Counted from the stretch's first letter, positions 26,436 through 35,522 are shown. The stretch is 64,000 nt of DNA from CBDFGN01 sp965247065 (GCA_965247065.1 CBDFGN010000006.1:1054001-1118000), one strand, 5' to 3'. Notes: generated by a model from the letters alone, not told the origin. Made by a program: numbers and translations.

Positions 26436-28394
26436 CTAGGCGGGAGGCTTCAGATTGGGTAACTTAATGGTGAAAGTGCACCCTTCCCGGAGATTGGATT
26501 TGACCCGGATGCTTCCATTTAACTTAGTGATGGTCTCCTTGACGATGTATAATCCAAGGCCCGAACCCCCACTTTTGTCGGTTCCGCGGTAGAACATTTC
26601 GAAAATATGCTTCAAATGAAGAGGCTCGATTCCGATTCCATTGTCCCGCAGACTGAGCCTTATCTGGTTCGGGTCGGCTTTCACTGAGACTCCTATTTTG
26701 ACTACGCTTTTTTCTGGATCTGTGTATCGAAAAGAATTGGAGATCAAGTTGCTCATGATGACATGTAGCCGATTGGGGTCAGAATAACAGGAAACTCCTT
26801 CAACAGCGATTTTCTTTTCAACCTTCTTTTCTACATTTATGTATTTCAGTTCCTCAAGAGTATCGCCAACCAGTTTCTTAAAATCGATTCTTTGTGTGCT
26901 GACCGGGACCTTGGTGTTCCTGGAATAACTGGTAACATCTTCTATGAAATGCTCAAGCTTCTTGACGCTGTTGTTCATCTTATTCAGGTAATCCAGGAGG
27001 TGCTCGGTTTTGTGATCTTTGAGGGCCACTTCTATGAGTCCCTGGAGGGAAATCAATGGAGCCCTAAGGTCGTGCGAAACGCTGTATGCAAACCGATCCA
27101 ATTCCCGGTTCAATTTTTTAAGTTGCCGATTGCGTCTCAAGAGCTTCTTTTGTGCGCTCTTCTGTTGGGTAATTTCTCTGGAGAAGATCGAAATTCCAAC
27201 TACCCTTTCTTTATGGCGGATTGGATAGGTAGTGATCTCATAAATATGGTCCCGGTCCCCAAAATTATGGCTATCGATATATGTGCCCTTCTGGCCCTTG
27301 AGGGTGTTGTCATATCGCTCTTTCCAAGTCTTCTTGAGAGCCTTGTCTGGTAGATAGTCAAGTTTTACCATGCCAGGCTTGAGGCTAGCCCCATAAACGG
27401 TTTCGAACGCGGCGGCAAAACTTTCGTTAAAGTCTATCAACCGGTATTGATCGTCAAGCAACCAAATCGAGGCGTCGTTATTTTCAAGAATGGCTCTAAG
27501 ATTGGAGTCCCGTACCATCGAAGGCTGGGATTGTTTGATCCCAGGCTCCACCAGAGATTCATCAACGATTTTCAACTCATCAATTAAATCTGCGACATCT
27601 TGCCGTAAAAATGTCACTGCATTAAATAGATTGAAAAACGGATCGGTTTCGTCAGTTTCGAGCCCGGACGGTTGAAATGTTTTATCCCAGGTGATTCTGC
27701 CAATGTATTCGAATAAGCGGTCAATTTTGGCTTGGTATTCCAGCTTGAGTTTTCGGTGATCTTCCAGCTGATCATTAAGAGTCACGATCAGTTCTTCACG
27801 GGTTAGTCTAGCAATGTCGGGATTTTTTTCAATGGACTTTTCTGTTTCTTCGGGATCATCCGGATCGGACCCCGATTTAAGATCAATCATATGCTGGAAT
27901 GCCTCCGAAACGGAATTCAACTTGGTAAGAAGTCGCAACTTGTGGGGTCTAAACAAACGATATAATGAGATCATCGTGTTGCCAAGAGGTGACGGAATGA
28001 TCGCAATATGGTTCCAAAATTTTCGAAGCTTCCTCTCGTTTTGATCCATTACCGCGCGAGTGAGCAAAGAAAGTTGATCTAAATCCTGGAGGTCCAAAAC
28101 CAGATAGATTTTATCTTCACTTTCCTCGATAATACGGTTGAAAAGATTGAATACTTGTTGCATAAAGGCGGCATTCAGGGTTCCTCTGACTTTAGTGAAC
28201 AAGATGTTGTGATCTACCAAAATTGCCACGAGCCTCATTTCCGGGAGTTTGCTCTCCAACCTCCAATCAGGCTTAGCAATTAGGGGAAATGTCTTGTCTG
28301 CAATACACAAGACGCCCTTGACCGGACTATTCCACGGATTGCTTGAAAGATCTTCCAGAGTGATCTCCGGAATTATGTCGATTTCACTACCCAC
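26436..28394 (-). CDS. PAS-domain sensor histidine kinase
   Basis: The protein has 652 residues and starts at a GTG. Residues about 1-180 form an unusual N-terminal domain with a STAS-like feel (VLCIADKTFPLIAKP, DKIYLVLDLQDLDQLSLLT), not firmly recognised. A coiled linker (about 185-260) and a PAS domain (about 305-415, with LLDDQYRLIDFNESFAAAFE) follow. Next is the HisKA helix with phospho-acceptor His in FAYSVSHDLRAPLISLQGL, then the HATPase domain (NLISNSFRYTD, DNGIGIEP and SGLGLYIVKE). There are no membrane segments, so it is a soluble kinase. No response regulator is adjacent. The TraB/GumN gene ends 17 bp upstream on the same strand, so the two are probably co-transcribed. Confidence 0.9.
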   Translation of the reverse strand: MGSEIDIIPEITLEDLSSNPWNSPVKGVLCIADKTFPLIAKPDWRLESKLPEMRLVAILVDHNILFTKVRGTLNAAFMQQVFNLFNRIIEESEDKIYLVLDLQDLDQLSLLTRAVMDQNERKLRKFWNHIAIIPSPLGNTMISLYRLFRPHKLRLLTKLNSVSEAFQHMIDLKSGSDPDDPEETEKSIEKNPDIARLTREELIVTLNDQLEDHRKLKLEYQAKIDRLFEYIGRITWDKTFQPSGLETDETDPFFNLFNAVTFLRQDVADLIDELKIVDESLVEPGIKQSQPSMVRDSNLRAILENNDASIWLLDDQYRLIDFNESFAAAFETVYGASLKPGMVKLDYLPDKALKKTWKERYDNTLKGQKGTYIDSHNFGDRDHIYEITTYPIRHKERVVGISIFSREITQQKSAQKKLLRRNRQLKKLNRELDRFAYSVSHDLRAPLISLQGLIEVALKDHKTEHLLDYLNKMNNSVKKLEHFIEDVTSYSRNTKVPVSTQRIDFKKLVGDTLEELKYINVEKKVEKKIAVEGVSCYSDPNRLHVIMSNLISNSFRYTDPEKSVVKIGVSVKADPNQIRLSLRDNGIGIEPLHLKHIFEMFYRGTDKSGGSGLGLYIVKETITKLNGSIRVKSNLREGCTFTIKLPNLKPPA

Positions 28395-28411
28395 AAGACG
28401 GGGTTCTCTAT

Positions 28412-29296
28412 TTAATTCACTGAAATTGGAATTAAGGTATATCCACGATCCTTCAACCTCTGAATAAGACCCCTAGGTCCTCCAAAATGAGCGACCCCCA
28501 GGGCGAAAAAGGTAGGCGCAACATCCATTTTTGACTCCATTTTTGGAATCCATTCTTGGGTCCGTTTGTCGAAAAAATTTCTTTTGAATTCCAAATTGCC
28601 TTCCATGGGGCGTAGGGCAATTCCCAGGACCTGATCCAGGTTTCCCTCTTGGTAGTAGTCCGTCATCGCCTCAAAATCGTCGAAGTGCTGATCGAAATGC
28701 TGAACATTATGCACCAAGGCTTTGGTCTGAGCCTCCAAAGGGTAGTGATCCAAGGCTTCAATCTCCCTTTCCACGGTTTCAAGACCTAATGACTCTAACT
28801 TGTATTTCTTGGCTAGTTTCTTTAACTCCTGATCGTAGAATTTGATTTGCTCGCGCAGATGCAAACGTGTCATCGCAACCGAAAGGACGATCGGCTTCAA
28901 ATGCCGATAAGTGAGATTGAACTTCATTTCGGACACTCCCAAATTGGAGACAAAAAAGTCTCTAACAAGCTTGAACTCCTCCGGCGTCAGGAGATCTTCA
29001 ATAGTTTGGTTGTCTGGTAAATGTGCGGCCCGATTTAATTCATGCTGAGTATGGTGATCCACCACAACCTCGGTAGGAAGAACTGCGCAAGTCTTAAATT
29101 TTTCTTTGGTTCTTTTGGTGATGTCGAATTGCGCTTTGGGGATGAAGCGGATTGTTCCGAACAGATAGGAGGGCTTGGCCATGTTTTTGCCGCTGATCTC
29201 CCACAAGACCGAGTTTTCATACAACTGACCGGCTGCTTCTGGTATAAGGTTCAATAACAGCACCAGAACCAGCACAAAACGTACAATTAATCTCAT
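28412..29296 (-). CDS. TraB/GumN-family protein with a substituted first GxxH motif
   Basis: The protein has 294 residues with a signal peptide (ends near EAAG). The TraB/GumN fold begins at SVLWEISGKNMAKPSYLFGT and ends with FFALGVAHFGGPRGLIQRL. The second conserved motif, GVAH, is intact. The first, normally GTxH, reads GTIR here: residue 50 is Arg (codon CGC, one base from a His codon CAC). TraB/GumN/TIKI proteins are thought to be metalloproteases using these histidines and nearby acidic residues, so this copy may be catalytically dead. It is the first gene of a pair with the histidine kinase. Confidence 0.85.
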   Translation of the reverse strand: MRLIVRFVLVLVLLLNLIPEAAGQLYENSVLWEISGKNMAKPSYLFGTIRFIPKAQFDITKRTKEKFKTCAVLPTEVVVDHHTQHELNRAAHLPDNQTIEDLLTPEEFKLVRDFFVSNLGVSEMKFNLTYRHLKPIVLSVAMTRLHLREQIKFYDQELKKLAKKYKLESLGLETVEREIEALDHYPLEAQTKALVHNVQHFDQHFDDFEAMTDYYQEGNLDQVLGIALRPMEGNLEFKRNFFDKRTQEWIPKMESKMDVAPTFFALGVAHFGGPRGLIQRLKDRGYTLIPISVN

Positions 29297-29336
29297 TCGG
29301 GTAGTTTTAAAGGGATTTTAAAAATTGTTCCATGTA

Positions 29337-29369
29337 TTTACTTTGTATAAATATAAGTTTATAAGTAAA
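29337..29369. promoter_or_regulatory. AT-rich inverted repeat between divergent genes
   Basis: TTTACTT (29337-29343) and AAGTAAA (29363-29369) form an inverted repeat, with further imperfect pairing inside. It lies in the 200-bp gap between the TraB gene (minus) and the YfiT-like gene (plus), where both promoters must be. It could be an operator or simply AT-rich promoter sequence. Confidence 0.25.
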
Positions 29370-29497
29370 CCAAGAACAATTATACGTATGGTCTCGAATT
29401 TAGACAATGATTTGAGGGAAAGGTTTAACATTGGTTGAATCGATTCGAGATCGTCGTAAATAGTATGAGGTTACCTTAGTAGTTGATTAATCAAAGT

Positions 29498-30038
29498 ATG
29501 AATCAAATGGAAGATGTTCGTTATCCAACTGGCAGAATGAATTACGCTGGGCCAAACACTCCGGATCAGAGAAAGACTTTGATCCAAACAATTGAGCAGG
29601 CCCCGGCCGTTCTTCGAAAAGCGGTGGATGGGTTGTCTGTCGATCAAATTGACAGCCGTTATCGCGACCAGGGGTGGACCCTCAGACAAGTAGTGCATCA
29701 TGTTGCGGATAGCCATGTGAACGGCTATCTTCGTTTGAAGTGGACCATGGCTGAAGATAGCCCCACAGTCAAAACTTACGATCAGAATGACTGGGCCCAA
29801 TTAGCGGATTCCAGAATGGTGGAGGTAAGTACATCTCTGGACATGCTTGCAGGTATCCACCAAAGGTGGGGAGGCTATTTAAGGTTATTAAAACCCGCAG
29901 ATTTTGAGAAATTCTTTGTTCATCCGGAAACCGGAAAGGAATGGACCGTTGATTTCAGTCTGTCCTTATACGCCTGGCACGGCAAGCATCAATGCCGCCC
30001 AAATAACCGGGTTGAGGGATAGAATGGGATGGTGGTGA
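29498..30038 (+). pseudogene. YfiT/DinB-type putative metal-dependent hydrolase, frameshifted near the end
   Basis: The ATG at 29498 leads into the family pattern: VRYPTGRM, WTLRQVVHHVADSHVNGYLR and SLSLYAWHGKH. These are DinB-superfamily proteins with a three-His metal site, annotated as YfiT or bacillithiol transferase. The end should read WHGKHH followed by AAQITGLRDRMGWW. The DNA has CATCAATGCC where CATCATGCC is needed, one extra A at 29991-29992. The natural frame instead runs to a stop at 30022 as QCRPNNRVEG; correcting the base gives the normal end at 30038. The change removes the second His of the terminal metal-binding HxxxH-like element. It could be a real mutation or a base-call error. 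Confidence 0.82.
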
Positions 30039-30093
30039 CTCTCAATTCGAAACATTCACCTAATTTTGCGGTTAGTCATAAAAAGGAAGCCAG

Positions 30094-31314
30094 ATCAAAA
30101 AATTCGACATACCTGTTAAGTATCGCTCATCGATAATCGGGAGCATCAAAGAATTTCGCAAATCGAAAGATCCGAGGAAGAAGGACTTTGAGCCCACGGT
30201 ACTGGATTTTGGACCGGTCAGATTCTATGTGGCTCGTCATTTTGGCTTTTGCTATGGAGTGGAAAATGCAATCGAAATATCGCATAAGGCGCTCGCCCAA
30301 AATCCTGGTAAGCGAGTTTTCCTTCTTAGCCAGATGATCCATAATCAAGAAGTGAATGCGGATTTGGAATCGAGAGGTATTGAATTTATCATGGATACGG
30401 AGGGCACTCAATTTATCCCCTGGACTGCGCTAACCGCCGATGACGTGGTAATAGTCCCGGCCTTCGGTACCACCCTGGAGATTGAAAAAACTTTGCACGG
30501 AATTGGGATAGAAATTCAAAGATATAATACTACCTGTCCGTTCGTTGAGAAGGTTTGGAACCGGTCCAACCAATTGGGAAAGTCTGATCATACGGTTGTG
30601 ATTCACGGCAAGCCCAATCATGAAGAGACCAGAGCCACCTTTTCCCATAGCCAGCAAAACGCCGCGGCTGTGATCGTGCGGAACTTAGAAGAGACCAGGT
30701 TATTAGGTGAAATCATACTTGGTACCAGGGAGTCTTATGAATTCTATGAAATATTTAAAGAGAACTATTCTCCAGGTTTTGATGTCGACAAGGATCTGGA
30801 GAGGGTCGGAGTGATCAACCAGACGACCATGCTTGCTTCGGAAACTCAAAGGCTCGCCGATCTCCTGAAAGAGGTTATGGTCGAAAAGTACGGGAGAGAG
30901 AATTACAGGCAACACTTCGCTGACACCCAGGATACGCTTTGCTACGCGACCAATGACAATCAGGAGGCCACCTTGAAACTGTTAGAGCAGGCGGCTGATT
31001 TAGCGATAGTAGTGGGAGGGTACAATAGCTCCAACACTTCACACCTGGTGGAATTGTGCAAGATGCGCCTGCCAACCTTCTTTATTAAGTCTGAGACGGA
31101 AATACTTTCTTCCGAGGAAACCTGGCATTTCGACCTGCAATCTGATACCCGGATATTATCTCGACGATTTCTTTCCTCAATAAGACCTTTGACCATCATA
31201 TTGACAAGCGGGGCTTCGTGTCCTGATGCCATTGTTGAGCGAGTATTATTGAAAATACTTGGCTATTTCCCCAGTGCAGTGGGAGTTGACGAAGTTATGA
31301 GCTCCCTGGAGTAA
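30094..31314 (+). CDS. ispH: 4-hydroxy-3-methylbut-2-enyl diphosphate reductase (apparent ATC start)
   Basis: IspH makes IPP and DMAPP in the last step of the MEP isoprenoid pathway. The three [4Fe-4S] cysteines are in HFGFCYGVENA, YNTTCPFVEK and TSGASCPDA. Coding similarity to the long-form IspH extends well upstream of the first conventional start (GTG 30229): the residues KKFDIPVKYRSSIIGSIKEF, and then DFEPTVLDFGPVRFYVARHF, belong to the family N terminus. The frame is bounded by TAA at 30079. The only sensible initiation point is ATC at 30094, with a purine-rich AAAAGGAAG 5-6 nt upstream. That gives 406 residues, the usual length. Either ATC is used or the assembly has a G-to-C error. Confidence 0.93.
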   Translation: MKKFDIPVKYRSSIIGSIKEFRKSKDPRKKDFEPTVLDFGPVRFYVARHFGFCYGVENAIEISHKALAQNPGKRVFLLSQMIHNQEVNADLESRGIEFIMDTEGTQFIPWTALTADDVVIVPAFGTTLEIEKTLHGIGIEIQRYNTTCPFVEKVWNRSNQLGKSDHTVVIHGKPNHEETRATFSHSQQNAAAVIVRNLEETRLLGEIILGTRESYEFYEIFKENYSPGFDVDKDLERVGVINQTTMLASETQRLADLLKEVMVEKYGRENYRQHFADTQDTLCYATNDNQEATLKLLEQAADLAIVVGGYNSSNTSHLVELCKMRLPTFFIKSETEILSSEETWHFDLQSDTRILSRRFLSSIRPLTIILTSGASCPDAIVERVLLKILGYFPSAVGVDEVMSSLE

Positions 31315-31526
31315 GATCAATAGGCCATGGGTCACTCGGTCCTGGCCATTATCTGGCTCCGGGCCCGGCTCAGAATTCTCAGAGGCCAAGGTGGAATTAG
31401 GCAGGCGAAAATCAATTCGATGTTGGCGTTTTCGTCTGGAAAAAGCGAACAATTTTAGAGGATCTTAGAACACCAGTTCCGATCATCCAGATCAGGTTTT
31501 CCTTCCCACTCAACAGAATATTCACC

Positions 31527-32255
31527 TCATCCGGGTCTGGTAGTGAAAAGCTTTCTTAGCGAAAAGATGTGCATTGAATAGGCAATCACTACCAGGATGC
31601 CTGGGAGCCAGATGAATGGGAAATCGGCCACAGCTGTATTGGGCGGATCATTTGCGAATTGGCGGAACGGCGTGGGAAATGACAAAATCGCTATACTTAC
31701 AATGTTACCGAGCAAAAACAATCCGGCAATATTCCAATAAACCAAGACCCTCTTAGACCAAGTCCCTTTGGTATAGACTAAATAGGCGAAAAGGGGAGCC
31801 GTCAAACCGGCAAGTATGTCGAAGTTCCGTCCCTCGAAAGTCATTTGAACCGGAGTGATTCCCTGAACCAACATCAACCACAGCAGGAGCTCCACTATTA
31901 CCCTGAACGACTGTATATAGATCAGCCAGGACCCCGGCGTGTGCTCAAGAATGGGTTTAAAACCCGGTTGAAAAGTAAGCCAAAGGATGATGGTAAGCGG
32001 TAAGAATAGTACAATAAACATTCGCGGGGGCAGAATTGAAAAATCAGCAAAGAACCCATTTAGGGCTAATGCGGAAATAAGGATGACCCAAAGGGCTATA
32101 ACCCCGATCGTGCCCAGGAAGATTTGAGTTTGCTTTGAAGACGAATAGGTCGTTCTGCGCAGGATTTTTTGAAGGCCGGCCAGGATTAGAATCACGCACC
32201 CCAAAGAGCAAGCAATGAATCCCACCTTGATGGAAGGGAGTAAAAGCTCAGTCAT
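31527..32255 (-). CDS. Hypothetical multi-pass membrane protein
   Basis: The protein has 242 residues and about seven hydrophobic helices (about residues 8-28, 45-66, 80-96, 108-128, 145-162, 170-192 and 215-232) separated by short loops. This resembles the conserved Bacteroidota membrane proteins of unknown function that sit next to TetR regulators. No catalytic motif was recognised. It is divergent from the TetR gene with 126 bp between, so it could be that regulator's target. Confidence 0.6.
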   Translation of the reverse strand: MTELLLPSIKVGFIACSLGCVILILAGLQKILRRTTYSSSKQTQIFLGTIGVIALWVILISALALNGFFADFSILPPRMFIVLFLPLTIILWLTFQPGFKPILEHTPGSWLIYIQSFRVIVELLLWLMLVQGITPVQMTFEGRNFDILAGLTAPLFAYLVYTKGTWSKRVLVYWNIAGLFLLGNIVSIAILSFPTPFRQFANDPPNTAVADFPFIWLPGILVVIAYSMHIFSLRKLFTTRPG

Positions 32256-32381
32256 GATGTTTAAATACTGTTCAGCAAATAGATAAAAATGAAAACATTT
32301 TCCTAGTATCTCTTGGTAAAGTCACCAGGATTATTTTATTTAACCAAAAAGTTTAATGTTTATATTTAAATGATTAGTTAA

Positions 32382-32996
32382 ATGGTTGAAACATCCATCT
32401 CGACTGAAGAAAAGGTACTAGAGGCAGCTCGAAGTATTTTTCATCAAAGAGGATTCGCCGGGGCAAGGATGGAGGAAATCGCCAGAAAAGCAGGAATAAA
32501 TCAGGCCTTGCTACACTATTACTACCGTAGTAAGGAGAATTTGTTTGACGAAGTTTTCAAAGAGGCGGTAATGGGTTTCCTGCCACGCTTGACTGAGATT
32601 CTCGGGGCCGATATGCCATTGGATATGAAGGTGTACAAGGTAGTCGATTTTTATTGTAACACTTTGATAAAGAATCGGGATATTCCGGTTTTCGTGCTGG
32701 CCGAGTTAAGGCAGAATCCTGCCAAGGTGGTAACGCTGATCTCAGAACAGGCCCAGCTTTCGCTAACAAAATTTGTAGCCCAAATCGAAAGCGAGGCGGC
32801 CCAGGGCAATATCATACCGGTTGATCCAAAGCACTTCTTTGCCAATTTGGTTAGCCTCACGATCTTTCCATTTGTGGCCGAACCACTCCTTAAGAGGATG
32901 TTCAATCTTGACGATAATGGCTTTCAAGGCTTTATCAAAGAGAGAAAACGGGTAATTCCCGAGATCCTTTTGGCCAGTTTAAAGCTAAAGTCATGA
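32382..32996 (+). CDS. TetR-family transcriptional regulator
   Basis: The protein has 204 residues. The N-terminal helix-turn-helix is TEEKVLEAARSIFHQRGFAG to ARMEEIARKAGINQALLHYY, ending YRSKENLFDEVF, a textbook TetR DNA-binding domain. The C-terminal ligand domain is of the type next to RND or ABC efflux operons. An AT-rich inverted repeat (ATTTAAC at 32337 and GTTAAAT near 32376) just upstream could be its operator. Its stop overlaps the ATG of a tolC-like pseudogene (ATGA), the usual arrangement of an efflux operon, but the efflux genes are gone. Confidence 0.9.
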   Translation: MVETSISTEEKVLEAARSIFHQRGFAGARMEEIARKAGINQALLHYYYRSKENLFDEVFKEAVMGFLPRLTEILGADMPLDMKVYKVVDFYCNTLIKNRDIPVFVLAELRQNPAKVVTLISEQAQLSLTKFVAQIESEAAQGNIIPVDPKHFFANLVSLTIFPFVAEPLLKRMFNLDDNGFQGFIKERKRVIPEILLASLKLKS

Positions 32997-33450
32997 AGAA
33001 AATATCCTTGCTGTTGGTGCTGTGGCCATGGATTTTAGACGCTCAGACTGGAATTGACAAATCAGCACAAGATTGTTGAATCAAGGGTGGCACACGGAAT
33101 CATTTCGCCCGGGGCCGAATCAATTCTTACTGAAAGAGATCCTGGAACAGGAAAAGTCCTTGCTAGAGATTAAACTTAGGCGGCAATCCGTTTTGAAAAT
33201 GTTGAGCTCCTGGATCCATACTGCTGTGGATTCAAATACACACCTGGTTTTGACAGAAGACCCGAACCCTCAGCGTGTTTTGACCTTAAACCGTCCTGAG
33301 CAGCAGCTTTACATCCTTAAACAGGAAAAGTTGGAAGCTGATAAGAAGCAATTGGGATCTACACTGGTTCCCCGCTTTTCAGCCTTGGTCAAGTTGGGAT
33401 GGGCTCCCCCAATAGGTTTAACCCATTTTAGGGTCCTCCTGCCATTTTAA
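32993..33450 (+). pseudogene. Remnant of a TolC-family outer-membrane efflux gene
   Basis: The ATG overlaps the TetR stop. It encodes a signal peptide (MKKISLLLVLWPWILDAQ) and then hits TGA after about 28 codons. In another frame the sequence continues with TolC-like pieces: LLEIKLRRQSVLKMLSSW, then LTLNRPEQQLYILKQEKLEA and KKQLGSTLVPRFSALVKLGW, matching the helical hairpin of TolC proteins (RPE...L...K). Several hundred codons of the normal roughly 420 are missing internally and at the end. The remnant runs into an MscS remnant on the opposite strand at about 33420. Confidence 0.72.
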
Positions 33451-33567
33451 GACCAGCCGCAAAATGGAACTTCGGATCAGAACCAATATCCCAATGATGG
33501 GAATGCTGACAATCAATTTGAATTCCAGCCCCTCGGTTTGCATTATTTTGTCGAGCCAATTTTGCAT
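33418..33567 (-). pseudogene. N-terminal stub of an MscS-type mechanosensitive channel
   Basis: This minus-strand frame starts at ATG 33567: MQNWLDKIMQTEGLEFKLIV, SIPIIGILVLIRSSILRLVL, KWQEDP. It resembles the N terminus and first membrane helix of Bacteroidota MscS-family channels (helix followed by xEDPxxRY). It ends after 49 residues where it meets the TolC remnant running the other way. The pore and beta domains are absent. Recognition is by pattern and is moderately sure. Confidence 0.5.
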
Positions 33568-33950
33568 CAAGGAGAGTCCTTTAGTAGCAGCAGGAATTTA
33601 AGGATAATATACTCCTACCCCCAAGTTGTAAATGGGGCAAGAACCTGAAACATTGAGAATCAAGCAGGGCCCTGGATCGATTTTGTTTCCCCCAAGAAAG
33701 CCTGCACGAGTTCATCTTGAATTGATTTTAGCAGTAGCAAATCCATCTGCTCAAGGCACTTTGAAAACTTCAATCATTAATTGGATAATGAATATTATCG
33801 CATTACCTTGCCTGTGTTTCCAGCTAGTATGCTCTCAATTCTGGAACGGTTTTGATTCTATCTCGGGTAAGCAATCCTGTGCTAAAGATTCTCAATCCCA
33901 CATTTTCAGTCTTCGACTTCCTAGCGACGAGCTAGACTTGATATGAATAG
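33568..33950. other. Non-coding stretch before the radical SAM gene
   Basis: No supported gene is visible. An open frame at 33632-33946 has no family resemblance and ends just before the radical SAM start. The region is probably promoter plus debris from the rearrangement that joined the TolC and MscS remnants. Confidence 0.4.
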
Positions 33951-35522
33951 ATGAACAAGTTAAGAATTGTTGTAATTGATTTGGTGGCCAAAGGATCAAC
34001 TTCTACTCTTTGGGCAAAGGTGATGCACGCTAATTTAGCCAGTATTATGCCGCAAGTTGTGGCCACCTGGTGCGAAAAGCTGGGACATGAGATAGAATTT
34101 CTTTGCTACACCGGAACCGAAGATTTGAGCAAGGAGTTCAAGAATCAGGTCGATCTGGTTTTTATTAGTTCCTTTTCGCAAGCTGCCCAACTTTCATATG
34201 CGATAAGCAATTGGTTCAGACAAAAAGGAGCGGTGACGGTCTTGGGCGGCCCCCACGCCAGATGCTATCCTCAGGATGCCCAAAAGTATTTTGACTATGT
34301 ATTGGGATTCACTGATGTTAGCATTATCCAAAACGTTTTGGATGATTGTCAGCCTCACAGACCTGAGGGCATGCTCATGTCATCGCCGGTTCAACCACCC
34401 AGCCTACCGGGAGTGAAGGAAAGATGGAAGTACATAGAATCCACTCTGCGGAAAGCGCCATTGATTAAGATGGTGCCTATGGTAGGAAGCATGGGCTGTC
34501 CATATACCTGCAGCTTCTGTATAGATTCTGTAGTTCCTTACCAGCCCCTGGATTTCGACATAATTAAGGAAGACCTCAAATTCATACGGACCAAATATAA
34601 ACGGCATTGGATCGGCTGGCACGACCCCAATTTCGGAGTTCGTTTTGATGATTACCTGACTTCTATGGAAGAAGCCATACCAGATGGCAGCGTCACCCAC
34701 ATAGCTGAAAGCAGCCTTTCTATTCTTACTGAGCCTCATTTGAAGCGACTCAAGAAGAATGGAGTAAGGGGTTTATTGCCGGGCATTGAATCCTGGTATG
34801 ACATGGGCAACAAATCAAAGACTGGAAGTGTTCAGGGTATGGATAAGGTCATTAAAGTCTCGGACCATGTTAACATGATCCTGGAATATGTTCCCTACAT
34901 TCAGACCAACTTCGTGATGGGTCTTGACTCCGATGAAGGACCAGAGCCCTTTGAGTTAACCAAAAGATTTATTGATCTTGCCCCCGGGGCATTCCCGGGG
35001 TATTCCCTACTTACTGCATTCGGCCAGGCTGCACCCCTGAACCTTCAATATCAAAAAGAAGGTAGGGTCCTTCCATTCCCCTTTTACTTCTTAAATAATC
35101 ATCTGGCCATGAACCTAAAGCCTCTCAACTATGAATGGCCCGAATTTTATGATCACGTAATTGACGTAACTAAATACTCCTTTTCCCGAAAGGCAATCAT
35201 AAGAAGACTTATCGCTACCCGGGCTCCCGCTGCGCGCTGGATGAACGTGGTTAGGGCTATATCTTCTGAGGGCTACGGCAGAATAAAATTCTTTGGCATC
35301 GTCCGAGAACGGCTTGAGAAGGATGCCTCGTTTAGAGACTTCTTTGAAGGACAAACCACTGAAATTCCTCAGTTTTACACAGATATCATCAAGAAAAATT
35401 TGGGTCCTTTGTGGGAATGGTTGCCAAAAGGAGCATTGCAACATGATCCCTACGCCTATTTGAAATCGGAGATGGCTAAAGAAAAAGAACAAGAAGCCTC
35501 CGCAACCACCCTGGTAAGCTAA
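33951..35522 (+). CDS. Radical SAM enzyme with cobalamin-binding-like N-terminal domain
   Basis: The protein has 523 residues. Residues about 1-130 resemble a B12-binding Rossmann domain (VDLVFISSFSQAAQLSYAIS, then GAVTVLGGPHARCYPQDA), without a clear DxHxxG cobalamin His motif. The radical SAM core begins at about 175 with the CxxxCxxC cluster motif in GSMGCPYTCSFCIDSVV. It continues through HDPNFGVRFDDY and RGLLPGIESW, which resemble the S-adenosylmethionine-binding and barrel strands of the B12-radical SAM family. The C-terminal 170 residues are family specific. It would use a [4Fe-4S] cluster and SAM for a radical methylation or rearrangement; the substrate is not evident. Free-standing gene. 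Confidence 0.85.
   Translation: MNKLRIVVIDLVAKGSTSTLWAKVMHANLASIMPQVVATWCEKLGHEIEFLCYTGTEDLSKEFKNQVDLVFISSFSQAAQLSYAISNWFRQKGAVTVLGGPHARCYPQDAQKYFDYVLGFTDVSIIQNVLDDCQPHRPEGMLMSSPVQPPSLPGVKERWKYIESTLRKAPLIKMVPMVGSMGCPYTCSFCIDSVVPYQPLDFDIIKEDLKFIRTKYKRHWIGWHDPNFGVRFDDYLTSMEEAIPDGSVTHIAESSLSILTEPHLKRLKKNGVRGLLPGIESWYDMGNKSKTGSVQGMDKVIKVSDHVNMILEYVPYIQTNFVMGLDSDEGPEPFELTKRFIDLAPGAFPGYSLLTAFGQAAPLNLQYQKEGRVLPFPFYFLNNHLAMNLKPLNYEWPEFYDHVIDVTKYSFSRKAIIRRLIATRAPAARWMNVVRAISSEGYGRIKFFGIVRERLEKDASFRDFFEGQTTEIPQFYTDIIKKNLGPLWEWLPKGALQHDPYAYLKSEMAKEKEQEASATTLVS

Noticed and set aside
33632..33946. Open frame just before the radical SAM gene
   Set aside because: No family resemblance and odd composition; more likely rearrangement debris and promoter.
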